Positions 19,624-27,816 of a stretch of 64,000 nt of DNA are shown here, in pieces (positions within the stretch are counted from its first letter, which is position 1; every line of letters starts with the position of its first letter). This stretch comes from Arthrobacter sp. C9C5. Its GTDB lineage: Bacteria; Actinomycetota; Actinomycetes; Actinomycetales; Micrococcaceae. The position numbers were made by a program, and so were the translations under genes. Location of the stretch: contig NZ_JABFMX010000011.1 in the NCBI RefSeq assembly GCF_013359735.1, forward strand, positions 88,933-152,932. The letters are read 5' to 3'. Under the pieces are notes generated by a model. The model saw only the letters and a program-made list of their open reading frames with translations, had not been told where the DNA came from and searched no databases.

Positions 19624-20124
19624 ATGCAGTCATCGCACCATGATCCCGGCTTTACGGTCCGGTTGGCTGACCCCGGCGACGGCGGCACCGCCAAGGGGAA
19701 GAGCTTCCGGCAACGTCGCAGGAACCGTCACGGCCGCGGCCTGCGCGGCGAGCTGATGCTCCCGACGCTGCCCGGCTACCGGACACGTTCGGACCGCTTC
19801 GATGACTTTGTCCTGGATTCGGCCCAGCGCCTGCACGATATCTGGGGGAAGCCGCTGGACGGGGTCCGTTTTGCGGTCGAGGAAATTCCGCCCGGACTCG
19901 AAAAGCTCGTAGCCGACGGCACCCCGGCGCCGATGGGCTCCTACTCACCGGCGACGGCGGAGGAGGGCCCGGTGATCACGCTTTACCGGCGGGTTGTGGA
20001 GCAGGCCTGCGGCAGCCGCGAAGAACTCCAGGACCTCGTGCATGACGTGGTGGTGGAGCGTACCGCGGAGATGCTCGGCGTCCCGCCCGAGTCGCTGGAC
20101 CCGGTGTACCGCCGCCGCTATTAG
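19624..20124 (+). CDS. Zincin-fold (DUF1025-type) protein, catalytic motif degenerate
   Basis: A 166-residue protein of the Zincin_1 (PF06262) metallopeptidase family. Recognisable segments are FDDFVLDSAQRLHDIWGKPL, VRFAVEEIPP and PVITLYRRVVEQAC. At the place where catalytic members carry HExxH this one reads LVHDVVVERTAEMLGV: the first His remains, but the Glu is Asp and the second His is absent. The N-terminal 45 residues are basic (RQRRRNRHGRGLRGE). I infer that it is probably not an active zinc protease. It lies in the conserved block DUF5719-zincin-DUF3499 and is transcribed against both neighbours. Confidence 0.82.
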   Translation: MQSSHHDPGFTVRLADPGDGGTAKGKSFRQRRRNRHGRGLRGELMLPTLPGYRTRSDRFDDFVLDSAQRLHDIWGKPLDGVRFAVEEIPPGLEKLVADGTPAPMGSYSPATAEEGPVITLYRRVVEQACGSREELQDLVHDVVVERTAEMLGVPPESLDPVYRRRY

Positions 20125-20154
20125 GACGCCGTTGCTGAGAGCTGGCCGTGCCGG

Positions 20155-21897
20155 CTAGTACCCGAGGGTGACCGCGATCTGTTCCTGGCCGGCCGGGCCG
20201 GGTGTAACCGGGATGCTGGCGATGTCGGACCTGCCGCCCTGCTGGAGCATTACGGCCCCGTAGGCCGCATCCCCCGCCGCCGAGACCAGGTACCCCACCA
20301 GCGGCGAGCCACCCACCTCCCCGGGCACTTTGACGGAAGCGGTGGTTCCGCCGGCGATGTCCATCGTGGCGGCGGTGCGGACCTTGCCGTCGGCGGTGAT
20401 CGGCGTGTACGAGATCTTGGCGCGGCCTTCCGGCGCGCCGAACATCAGGAACCGCTCGCCCGTCCGGGGCACCGGAACCACGTGCTGGCTTCCGAGCCTC
20501 GCCGAAGACGGCGCCCAGGCTAAATCGGCGGCTTCCTCGGCCCTGAGCCCGCGGGTGACCCGGGCCGCGGCGGCGAAGGAAACGTCCGAGCTGGCCGCGA
20601 CCGTGTAGTGCCCCGCCGGGACGCCCGCGAGGGAGACCTCGGTGACGGCGCCCGCCCTGGCGGTGACCACGCCGCCGCCGGGCAGGGCCTTCTGGCCGTC
20701 TCGGCCGAAAAGTTTCACTTCCACCACGGCGTCCGCGGCGCCGGGGACGGTGATCTGCAGGGCGGGTTTGGCGTCGGCAAAGCCGGTTTTGGCGCCCAGC
20801 GCCGCCAGCGCGTCCGGGTTCTGGATATCGATGCCGGAGATGACCTGGCGGGTCGCGGGGGCCGTTCCCGGCGAAATGAAATCCACCCCGCCGGGGGTCA
20901 GCCCGCGGAGCACGCTTTGCTGGATGACGGCCGCGACGGGGCCGCCGGTGCTGCGCACCCGCACGCTCAGCTGGTTCTGCCCGGGCGCCAGGCCGGCCAG
21001 GATGATGGACCGGGTGCTGCCCGGCGCGACCAGCAGCCCGCGGCTTCCGGGGGCCTGGATGGGGCCTTTGGCGCCGAAGAGATCCAGGCCGACGGTAGCC
21101 GGCGTGCCGGAGGCGTTGCTGAGGTTCAGCACGGCGGTCCGGCCGAGGGCGGTGTTCGCCCCGACCAGCCACAGGTCGTTGGCCGGACGCTGGCAGGCGG
21201 CGGCAGCCGCGCCGCGGAGGTCCCCGTCATCAGCCGTGTAGCTCATCACGGCCCCGGCCGAGGGCTGCTGGTTTTCTTGCGCATCCGCGCTGAGCACACT
21301 GACGGCGTCGACAGCGCGCTGCGACACGACGCCGGCCTGCAGCGCCGATGCTGGAGCGCCCGGGGCCGGGCTCGCAGTCGGCGCCGCGGCTGCAGGGGTG
21401 GCCTTCGCAAGTTCCACCAGCCGGCTGCCGGTAAGCGCGGCGAGCCGGCTCCCGGGAAGTGCGCCGGTGCTGGAGCTGATGACGACGGCGTTGACCGCAC
21501 TCTTCGCGGTCGCCGATTCCGGGCTGAACTGCGGATCGGTGCCGACGGGCGTGCCTTCGAGCAGCCGCGCAGGTCCGGGGCAGATGCCCACGCTGCTGCC
21601 GGCCGGAACCGCGGCCAGCGGCGCCTCCAGCGGCCGGCTGCCGGGGACCTGCGGGGCGAGTGCGGTTGCCGCGACCAGGCCGCCGCCGGCGGCGACAAGC
21701 ACTGCGGCGGACAGGACTCCCCCGACGGTCCTCGAGAGGCTCTTCAGCCGGGCCAAGGCGGGAACCCCGGTGCGGGCCGTGCGCGGCTGGGCGCCGCGTG
21801 CGCTTCTGTCCCGCTTGCTCTCAACCGCCGGGGTCTGGGACTGCTTGGCCGGTTCGGGCCGTTCCGGAGGCGTTACGGCCCCATGGGTGTCATGCAT
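20155..21897 (-). CDS. DUF5719 family secreted or membrane-anchored protein
   Basis: A 580-residue protein with one hydrophobic segment near residues 57-82 (VGGVLSAAVLVAAGGGLVAA) after a basic cytoplasmic start, then a long Ala/Gly/Val-rich extracytoplasmic part built of beta-rich repeats (for example NLSNASGTPATVGLDLFG and VEVKLFGRDGQKALPGGGV). No catalytic motif is visible. The gene starts inside the 3' end of the giant glycosyltransferase gene, an 8-base overlap, so both are in one operon after whiB2. DUF5719 proteins are found next to such glycosyltransferases in actinobacteria; a joint role in envelope glycan handling is inference. Confidence 0.85.
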   Translation of the reverse strand: MHDTHGAVTPPERPEPAKQSQTPAVESKRDRSARGAQPRTARTGVPALARLKSLSRTVGGVLSAAVLVAAGGGLVAATALAPQVPGSRPLEAPLAAVPAGSSVGICPGPARLLEGTPVGTDPQFSPESATAKSAVNAVVISSSTGALPGSRLAALTGSRLVELAKATPAAAAPTASPAPGAPASALQAGVVSQRAVDAVSVLSADAQENQQPSAGAVMSYTADDGDLRGAAAAACQRPANDLWLVGANTALGRTAVLNLSNASGTPATVGLDLFGAKGPIQAPGSRGLLVAPGSTRSIILAGLAPGQNQLSVRVRSTGGPVAAVIQQSVLRGLTPGGVDFISPGTAPATRQVISGIDIQNPDALAALGAKTGFADAKPALQITVPGAADAVVEVKLFGRDGQKALPGGGVVTARAGAVTEVSLAGVPAGHYTVAASSDVSFAAAARVTRGLRAEEAADLAWAPSSARLGSQHVVPVPRTGERFLMFGAPEGRAKISYTPITADGKVRTAATMDIAGGTTASVKVPGEVGGSPLVGYLVSAAGDAAYGAVMLQQGGRSDIASIPVTPGPAGQEQIAVTLGY

Positions 21898-24800
21898 GCT
21901 GATGTTCCTTACGCAGGGAGCCTTCGTCCCTGGAGAGCCCGGTGTTCGGACGGCGGGCAGGCATGGGAATGGCCAGCAGGATAGTCAGGCCGATCACGAC
22001 GGCCTGGACGATTCCGGTCCAGAGGGCCCACGGGTTTTCGTAGCGGATGCTGAGCTGGCCGCCCTGGGCCGGCAGGGTAAACGCCTGCGCCCAGTCTGCG
22101 GTGGTGGCGGTCAGGCGCCGGCCATCGAGCCAGGCGCTCCAGCCCGGATCGGCCCGGTCGGCAAGGACCACCAGCCGGCCTTCCGGCCCGGCCGGCACGG
22201 CCGCATCGGCGGCGACCACCCCGGCCGGCAGCAGCCCGATGGTGGTGCCGGCAGCGTTGACGACCCGCACGCGGTGCGCGACGTCGGCGGCCTTGGCTAC
22301 CGTCTCGTTCAGCGAGCTGATCCGCCACAGCCAGCCGACGTCGGTCTGGCCGACGGCCACGAGGCCGGGAACGGCGTCCAGCCGGCTGGCCGTCAGTTCC
22401 GCCGAGCTGTCGCTGGCCTCCAGGACGACGAAGCCGACGCCGAGCTGCTCCAGCTGCCGGCGGGGGTCCACGCCCTGGCCGGCGGCAATCGTGGCGACCA
22501 CGCTGCGCAGGGAAGCCGCGACGGCGTCGTCGTCCCGGACCGTTTCCTTGCCCGGTTCGCCCATCACCGGACGGGCGGAGGCGACGGCGGACAGCTCGTC
22601 CAGCCTGGTGCCGTCACCCCGCATGAGTGCGGCCGCGAACGTTCCGTCCTCCTTGGCGGAGAGGACCAGGGTCCGGGTCTGTTCCGGTCCCTCGCCACGG
22701 TCGATGGCCGTCGCCGGGAGCGTGCGGGCCTTGGTGGCCTGGACCAGCCGGCGGGTGCCGAGCGCACCATTGCCACGGTCAGCGTTGGTGTCCGCATCCG
22801 CCCCCGCGATGCTGCCGGGGGCGGCATCTGACGCGTCCCCGCTCGGGGCGGCGGCGGCCGGGGGCGGGTCGGACTGCAGCACGTTGTGTGCGGCCCACGC
22901 GGCGAGCCCGGCCAGCGGCCCGGCGAGCAGGAGCACCGTTGCGGTGACGGCGGTGCCGCGGATGAGGATTTTGCGAACCAAAAATGCGCGGCCCGGTGTG
23001 GCTGCAGCGGACGCGTCGGCGGCGTCGAGGACGGCTTCGGCACCGAGCAGCGCCGCCCCCAGCAGCGCGAACGCCGCCGCCGATACCGTCGGCCCGGTGA
23101 AAGGGGTGACCAGAACGTCGGCGCTGGCGCCGGTGGCGACGTGCCCGGCCAGCCAGCCGCCCGCCAGCATCAGCACGGCGGCGGCCCAGAAACTGCGGGC
23201 CAGCCGCGGCCGCCGGCCCGTTCCGCGCCGGCCCGGGAGGAAGAGCGCGGTGAGGGCCAGCAGCACGAGGGGCAGGCCGAACAGCAGTGCCAGCAGCAGC
23301 GCCCACGGCACGGCCCCCGGCCCGAAGACCGTCAGTCCGGCCAGGCCGGCGCCGGACTCGAAGCGCAGCGGCTGGCCCAGCGCCTGCTGCCAAAGCGGCG
23401 CGGCGTCGAAGCCCAGCGGCAGGCCCGGGTCTGCCAGCAGGGCGCGCGGACGGTCCAGGGCAGAGAGGGCAAAGGGAAGGAACAGGGCAAGGCTGGGAAG
23501 CAGCGACCACCAGACGGTGCGCCCGCGGCCTCGCAGCAGCACGCCGCACAGGATGACGACGGTGAAGGAGGGCAGCAGCAGCGACGGTGCCGCCGCGGTA
23601 ACGACTGCCAGCGCCAGTCCCGCCGCGGCTGCCGCGGTCCACGACGGTGTGCCGTTGATTCCGGGCTTGGCGGGAGGCGTCTCGGTGAAGCGCCGCTCGC
23701 CCGGCGCCGGGACGGCGTAGCGTCCGCGGCCCGGGACGGAGCCGGTGGCGCGAAGCAGGGCCAGGACGAGCAACGGCATCATCACGTGCGCAACGAGCGC
23801 GCCGAGGCGGCCCTGGTTGAGTGCCACCTGGAGGGCGGGAGCGCCGGCCCAAATGAGTGCGGCAATAAGCCGTAGCCTGCGCCGGCGGGTCAGGGCACCG
23901 GCGGCGAACCAAGCCCCCAGCCCGGACAACGGCATGGCCAGCACCAGCAGCCAGGCCACGGCACCGTTGGTGTTGCCGGCGCCAAGGACGCCGAGCACCC
24001 AGAGTACGTAGCCGAACGGGTCGCCGTGGCCCGGCAGGCCCGCACCGAGGGCAATCCACCAGCCCGAAGCATGGGTCCAGATGTCGCCCAGGCGGGTCGA
24101 GACCGGGATCAGCGCCCCGCCGGTGACTGCGTCGGCGCGGAATAGGCTCAACAGTCCGACCACGGAGGCCGCGGCGGTGAGTAGCAGCGCCAGCAGGGCG
24201 CCGTTTCCCGCCCAGCCGCGCCCGGTGGTGTCCAGGGCGGCGAAGTCGTCGGCGGAATCACCGCTGGGCTGTTCGGCCAGCGGGTCGTGCCTGGACGGCG
24301 CGTCGGTATCGTCCGATCCAAGGGCTTCCATCAGCGAACGCCGGTGCGCCCAGACCTCGCGCCGCGGCGTCTGCAGCCCCTTGATGACGGAGCGCCGGAT
24401 GCGCCGTGTGCGGGCCGCGTTGCGCCGGCCGCGGTACACGGCTGCGGGCCTCCCGAGGGCGCCAAGGGTTGCCAGCAGCTGGGAGAATCCGTGGCCGGGG
24501 TCCTTGACGGCGATGCTGAGGACAAGTTTGAAGAGGCTGCCCAGCAGGGCGCCAGCGGCGTGCAGCGGAACCTTCCAGGCCGAGGCGTGCTTGAGCCGCA
24601 GGTGGACCTGGGCCTTGCGGGCCGCCGTCGCGTTGCCCTGGGCGTGCGGCCGGTGCGACACGTGGAAGATCCGGGCGCTCGGGACCACCACCACGCGGTG
24701 GCCGGCGAGCCGGTTGCGCCAGCAGAAGTCGACGTCGTCGCCGCTGCCCGGAAGGGCAGGGTCGAAGCCGCGGAGGTCCTCCCAGACGTCGCGGCGCACC

Positions 24801-25315
24801 AGCATGCCGGCCGAGTTGACGGCAAAGGTGTCGCTGCGGCCGTCGTACTGGCCCTGGTCGAGTTCGTCGGCTTCGATCAGCGTCAGGCGCTCGGCCCAGC
24901 GGCTGGTGGAAAGTCCGACGTCGATCAGCCGGCGGCCGGCGTGCCAGTCCAGCTGCTTGCAGCCGGCCACGGTGACCGAGGGCGCCCGTTCCACGGCGTG
25001 CAAGAGCTCGGCAAGGGCCTCGGGAGCCGGCGCGGCGTCGTCGTGCAGCAGCCAGATCCATTCGGAGGCGGCGTGCCCGGCGTCCCCGCGCCAGGGCGCG
25101 AGCGCCTTCAGTCCGGCCTGGACGGCACCGCCCAGGCCGGTCCTGGCCTGGTCGAAGACGGTGACGTTGGCTTTGCCGAGCGCCTGCTCAAGCAGTGCCG
25201 CCGAGTGGTCGCGTGATCCGGTGTCGATCCCGATGACTGCATCCGCCGGACGGGTCTGCGCCGCCAATGCCGCCAGGGTCCTGGGGAGATAGTCACCGCC
25301 GTTGTGGGCTACCAC
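21890..25315 (-). CDS. Giant family-2 glycosyltransferase with membrane and extracytoplasmic domains
   Basis: A protein of 1,141 residues or slightly more. Residues 1-235 are a GT2 GT-A domain with the DDA nucleotide-sugar motif (LLHDDAAPAPEAL), a PGSGDDVDFCWR acceptor-loop motif and the HVSHRPHAQG segment. Around residue 260 a hydrophobic segment follows. From about residue 365 to 810 there are about twelve membrane segments, and then an extracytoplasmic domain of about 250 residues before a final membrane segment (GIVQAVVIGLTILLAIPM). The GTG start at 25315 removes the first beta strand of the GT fold. An in-frame ATT at 25345 would restore it and overlaps the whiB stop codon (TAATT). The sugar donor and acceptor are unknown. 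Confidence 0.88.
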   Translation of the reverse strand: MVAHNGGDYLPRTLAALAAQTRPADAVIGIDTGSRDHSAALLEQALGKANVTVFDQARTGLGGAVQAGLKALAPWRGDAGHAASEWIWLLHDDAAPAPEALAELLHAVERAPSVTVAGCKQLDWHAGRRLIDVGLSTSRWAERLTLIEADELDQGQYDGRSDTFAVNSAGMLVRRDVWEDLRGFDPALPGSGDDVDFCWRNRLAGHRVVVVPSARIFHVSHRPHAQGNATAARKAQVHLRLKHASAWKVPLHAAGALLGSLFKLVLSIAVKDPGHGFSQLLATLGALGRPAAVYRGRRNAARTRRIRRSVIKGLQTPRREVWAHRRSLMEALGSDDTDAPSRHDPLAEQPSGDSADDFAALDTTGRGWAGNGALLALLLTAAASVVGLLSLFRADAVTGGALIPVSTRLGDIWTHASGWWIALGAGLPGHGDPFGYVLWVLGVLGAGNTNGAVAWLLVLAMPLSGLGAWFAAGALTRRRRLRLIAALIWAGAPALQVALNQGRLGALVAHVMMPLLVLALLRATGSVPGRGRYAVPAPGERRFTETPPAKPGINGTPSWTAAAAAGLALAVVTAAAPSLLLPSFTVVILCGVLLRGRGRTVWWSLLPSLALFLPFALSALDRPRALLADPGLPLGFDAAPLWQQALGQPLRFESGAGLAGLTVFGPGAVPWALLLALLFGLPLVLLALTALFLPGRRGTGRRPRLARSFWAAAVLMLAGGWLAGHVATGASADVLVTPFTGPTVSAAAFALLGAALLGAEAVLDAADASAAATPGRAFLVRKILIRGTAVTATVLLLAGPLAGLAAWAAHNVLQSDPPPAAAAPSGDASDAAPGSIAGADADTNADRGNGALGTRRLVQATKARTLPATAIDRGEGPEQTRTLVLSAKEDGTFAAALMRGDGTRLDELSAVASARPVMGEPGKETVRDDDAVAASLRSVVATIAAGQGVDPRRQLEQLGVGFVVLEASDSSAELTASRLDAVPGLVAVGQTDVGWLWRISSLNETVAKAADVAHRVRVVNAAGTTIGLLPAGVVAADAAVPAGPEGRLVVLADRADPGWSAWLDGRRLTATTADWAQAFTLPAQGGQLSIRYENPWALWTGIVQAVVIGLTILLAIPMPARRPNTGLSRDEGSLRKEHQHA

Positions 25316-25344
25316 AACGGCGGTGACTCGTACTTCTTGAAGAA

Positions 25345-25890
25345 TTAGACTGCCCGCTTCCTAAGCCTGCGGCGTTCCCGCTCGGAGAGGCCGCCCCAGA
25401 TGCCGAAGCGCTCGTCGTTGGACAAGGCGTACTCCAGGCACTGTGAGCGTACATTGCATGCACCGCACACCTTTTTGGCGTCGCGGGTGGAGCCTCCCTT
25501 TTCAGGGAAGAAGGCCTCCGGGTCGGTCTGCGCGCAGAGTGCGTCTGTCTGCCATCCGAGCTCGCCTTCGTCATCGAAGTCCTGCCGGGACGGCAACCCG
25601 ATCCACACCGGCTGGGCGGTGGTTCCGGAGTGCAGGGTCTGCAGTTCCATTGGCGGGTCGAGCGGATCATTGTCCTGCTCCGGGTTCCCTGCCAGAAGTG
25701 CTTCATGGGCTGCGAGGAAGGCCGTGGCCTGGTCCTGCAGCGAATCCTGGGTGTGTTCGTTGTACCGCTCCGCGGCGTCCGGATCGGCCGGGTCCACGTA
25801 CCAGTCACTCGGCACCCCGCGTGAACGGTATTTTGCCGTCGCCTGGCCGGCGACAACTTCATCTTCATGGATACGCTCTGCAAGCCCCAT
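25345..25890 (-). CDS. whiB2: WhiB-family iron-sulfur transcriptional regulator (WhiB2/WhmD-like)
   Basis: A 181-residue WhiB protein. The four cluster-binding cysteines are C119, C142, C145 and C151 (C-X22-C-X2-C-X5-C), followed by the GIWGG turn at residues 163-167 and a basic tail RERRRLRKRAV that contacts DNA. WhiB proteins bind a 4Fe-4S cluster and the primary sigma factor; WhiB2/WhmD controls septation and cell division. An extension of about 100 residues precedes the cysteine domain and is acidic and low in structure; typical family members are 85-130 residues. The long start is supported by GAGGGAA eight bases upstream of the ATG. The Met81 start lacks a ribosome site. Confidence 0.93.
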   Translation of the reverse strand: MGLAERIHEDEVVAGQATAKYRSRGVPSDWYVDPADPDAAERYNEHTQDSLQDQATAFLAAHEALLAGNPEQDNDPLDPPMELQTLHSGTTAQPVWIGLPSRQDFDDEGELGWQTDALCAQTDPEAFFPEKGGSTRDAKKVCGACNVRSQCLEYALSNDERFGIWGGLSERERRRLRKRAV

Positions 25891-26263
25891 TGGCGTTCCC
25901 TCTCTGATTTTGCAGCCCTTGCCTGACCCTCGGACACTCGGTTGTGTGCCGCCTGATGCGCATTGGCTTTCGATACCTAATTACACGTGTGTAAGTATCC
26001 GGGAGTCAAGCCGCAGCGGAGATAATAATCAATTCCCATCAGAATGCCGGGGCACGCCACGCCCGGGAGTTTTTGCGCCCCGCCCGCCTGCTGGCTCGGA
26101 ATTGACAGCCTGCTGACCACTTTCTTGCGCCTTTTCTGCGATTCTCCTGCGTTTACGCTGATTTTCCGCCGCCGCCCTCCACCGCGCCGCCGCCGTCCGG
26201 GGTGCGTCCCCGAGCCGGCTGTGACCGAGATCACGTCCCGCACCGCCGTGGCAAGATGAGAGC
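25891..26263. other. Divergent intergenic region upstream of whiB2 and TIGR03089
   Basis: A 373-base interval with no supportable gene. It contains an 8-base perfect palindrome ACACGTGT at 25983-25990, inside the wider ATTACACGTGTGTAAGTA, in a stretch more AT-rich than the surroundings. A pyrimidine-rich run lies around 26095-26150. The whiB2 promoter most likely lies here. I could not assign a -10/-35 pair with confidence. Confidence 0.5.
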
Positions 26264-26992
26264 ATGAGCATCCCGGCATTCGAACTGATGACAGCCCTGC
26301 GATCCGGCCAGTCGACCTCTCCCCGGTTGACCTGGTACGGGCCCGACGCCGAACGCGTGGAACTCTCCGGCCGGGTGCTGGACAACTGGGTGGCCAAGAC
26401 CAGCAATCTCTTGCAGGACGAGCTGGACGCTGAGCCGGGAACGAGGTTGCGGCTGGCTCTCCCGGCGCACTGGAAATCCGTGGTGCTCGCGCTGGCCGCC
26501 TGGCAGCTCGGCATGGAGGTGGTGCTCGACGCCGCGGAAGCCGAGCTGCTCGCCACCGCGGAGCCCGGGCCGGCTGCCGCGGAAGGTGCGTTCGACGCCG
26601 TCCTGGCGGTCGCGCTGCCGGCGCTGGCGATGCGCTGGCTGGGCGAGTTGCCCTCCGGCGTCGTGGACTACGCCGCCGAGGTGCGCTCCCACGGCGACTT
26701 TTTCATGCCGCACGTAGACCCGGAAGCCGGCCGCCGGGCCGTGCAGGGTGCTGCGGGCGATGCGTACAGCCACGCCGAGCTGCTGCAGGGTTTTGCCGCC
26801 CCGGCGAAGGCCTCTCCGGCGGAGTCCGCGGAGAGCGGGGAGCGGTTGCTGGTCCGGGCCGCCGACGGCCTCGAATCGGTCCTGGCACAGTCCCTCGGGG
26901 CGTGGCAGCGCGATGGTTCCGTGGTGCTGGTGCACCCGGACGTTGCGGTTACCGACCGGCTGCTCAGTGACGAGCGGGTCAGCCGGAGCTGA
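26264..26992 (+). CDS. TIGR03089 family protein
   Basis: A 242-residue actinobacterial protein of the TIGR03089 family, related to the N-terminal part of AMP-dependent acyl-CoA synthetases but lacking the adenylate P-loop and the C-terminal catalytic domain. Typical segments are SPRLTWYGPDAERVELSGRV, NLLQDELDAEPGTRLRLALP and HWKSVVLALAAWQLGMEV. The biochemical function is unknown; the fold may be regulatory or vestigial. It starts with ATG at 26264 after an AAGATGAGAGC leader. The genes downstream are on the other strand. Confidence 0.86.
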   Translation: MSIPAFELMTALRSGQSTSPRLTWYGPDAERVELSGRVLDNWVAKTSNLLQDELDAEPGTRLRLALPAHWKSVVLALAAWQLGMEVVLDAAEAELLATAEPGPAAAEGAFDAVLAVALPALAMRWLGELPSGVVDYAAEVRSHGDFFMPHVDPEAGRRAVQGAAGDAYSHAELLQGFAAPAKASPAESAESGERLLVRAADGLESVLAQSLGAWQRDGSVVLVHPDVAVTDRLLSDERVSRS

Positions 26993-27008
26993 CCCGGGCC
27001 AGCCTGGT

Positions 27009-27051
27009 CAGCGGTGGGACCGGTTCAGCGGTGGGACCGGTTCAGCGGTGG
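27009..27051. repeat. 17-bp tandem repeat, about 2.5 copies
   Basis: The unit CAGCGGTGGGACCGGTT occurs at 27009-27025 and 27026-27042, with a third partial copy CAGCGGTGG to 27051. The last part overlaps the end of gtrA (stop codon at 27042-27044 on the minus strand). Direct reading of the sequence; its role, if any, is unknown. Confidence 0.85.
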
Positions 27052-27614
27052 TCGGGTTCGGTTCCGGGAACGTCCGGGTCCTGGAGGCTCTGCCCGGGAA
27101 CCTTGACGGCGTCCTGGCCGTGCGGGTGCCGTTCGATGATTTCGTGGTCGTGCGAGAACTCCGGCTCGTCGTCGAGTTCCTTATTGAAAACCAGGAAGCG
27201 GTAGGCGAAGAACCGCACCACCGTGGCGACGAGGATGCCGACGACACCGGCGGAGAAGAGCATGTTCTTGTCCGTGATGCCCATGCCGTACTTGGCGAGG
27301 GCGGTGAGGCCGGTGGAGATGCCGATGCCGATGCCGTTGATGAGGACGAACATGGCGAATTCACGCAGCACGTTTTCCTGGCGCCGGTGGCGGAAAGTCC
27401 AGAAGCGGTTCGCGATCCAGGAGAAGATCGTGGCGACCGTCGCGCCCACGAAGCGGGCCTTCGCCTCACTGTCGGACATGGCGCCGTGCATCAGGTAGTA
27501 CGTCAGGCCGTTGTCGATGATGAAGGCGACACCGCCGACGGCGCCGAACTTTGCCACTTCGCGCCAGAAGAGCGAGGCAAGCCCACGCGCACGATCTGCA
27601 AGTGTGTTAATCAT
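27042..27614 (-). CDS. GtrA family membrane protein
   Basis: A 190-residue protein with the GtrA fold: four membrane segments (FGAVGGVAFIIDNGLTYYLM, FVGATVATIFSWIANRFWTF, FAMFVLINGIGIGISTGL and VVGILVATVVRFFAYRFLVF) and the conserved NRFWTF motif. GtrA proteins are flippase-like or accessory membrane proteins in polysaccharide and glycolipid biosynthesis. The cytoplasmic C-terminus is charged (FSHDHEIIERHPHGQD). The start chosen (ATG at 27614, MINTLADRARG) has GGAGG three bases away; a longer frame upstream starts only with ATG at 27665 and lacks a good ribosome site. Neighbours purK and purE are divergent. Confidence 0.9.
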   Translation of the reverse strand: MINTLADRARGLASLFWREVAKFGAVGGVAFIIDNGLTYYLMHGAMSDSEAKARFVGATVATIFSWIANRFWTFRHRRQENVLREFAMFVLINGIGIGISTGLTALAKYGMGITDKNMLFSAGVVGILVATVVRFFAYRFLVFNKELDDEPEFSHDHEIIERHPHGQDAVKVPGQSLQDPDVPGTEPDHR

Positions 27615-27816
27615 GACCCTCCATGGCCGTTTGAATCTGGTGGAATCTGGCGGCCATATGGCCAACGGCCCATTTTAGCGCCGTTTCCCGGGTGCGCGCC
27701 CACAGCCGGCCCCAATCCGCGGCGGCGCCCGGCCATCCACGCCGAAAATGCCGCTGTTTGGGCGGCCCGGGTGTGCGAAGGCCGGTTCCGCGCAGGTTTT
27801 CGGTAGGCTGGGAGAT

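Noticed and set aside
22047..23720. A 557-residue open frame on the plus strand
   Set aside because: It lies antisense to the giant glycosyltransferase gene and is Ser/Ala-rich, the shadow pattern of the opposite strand.
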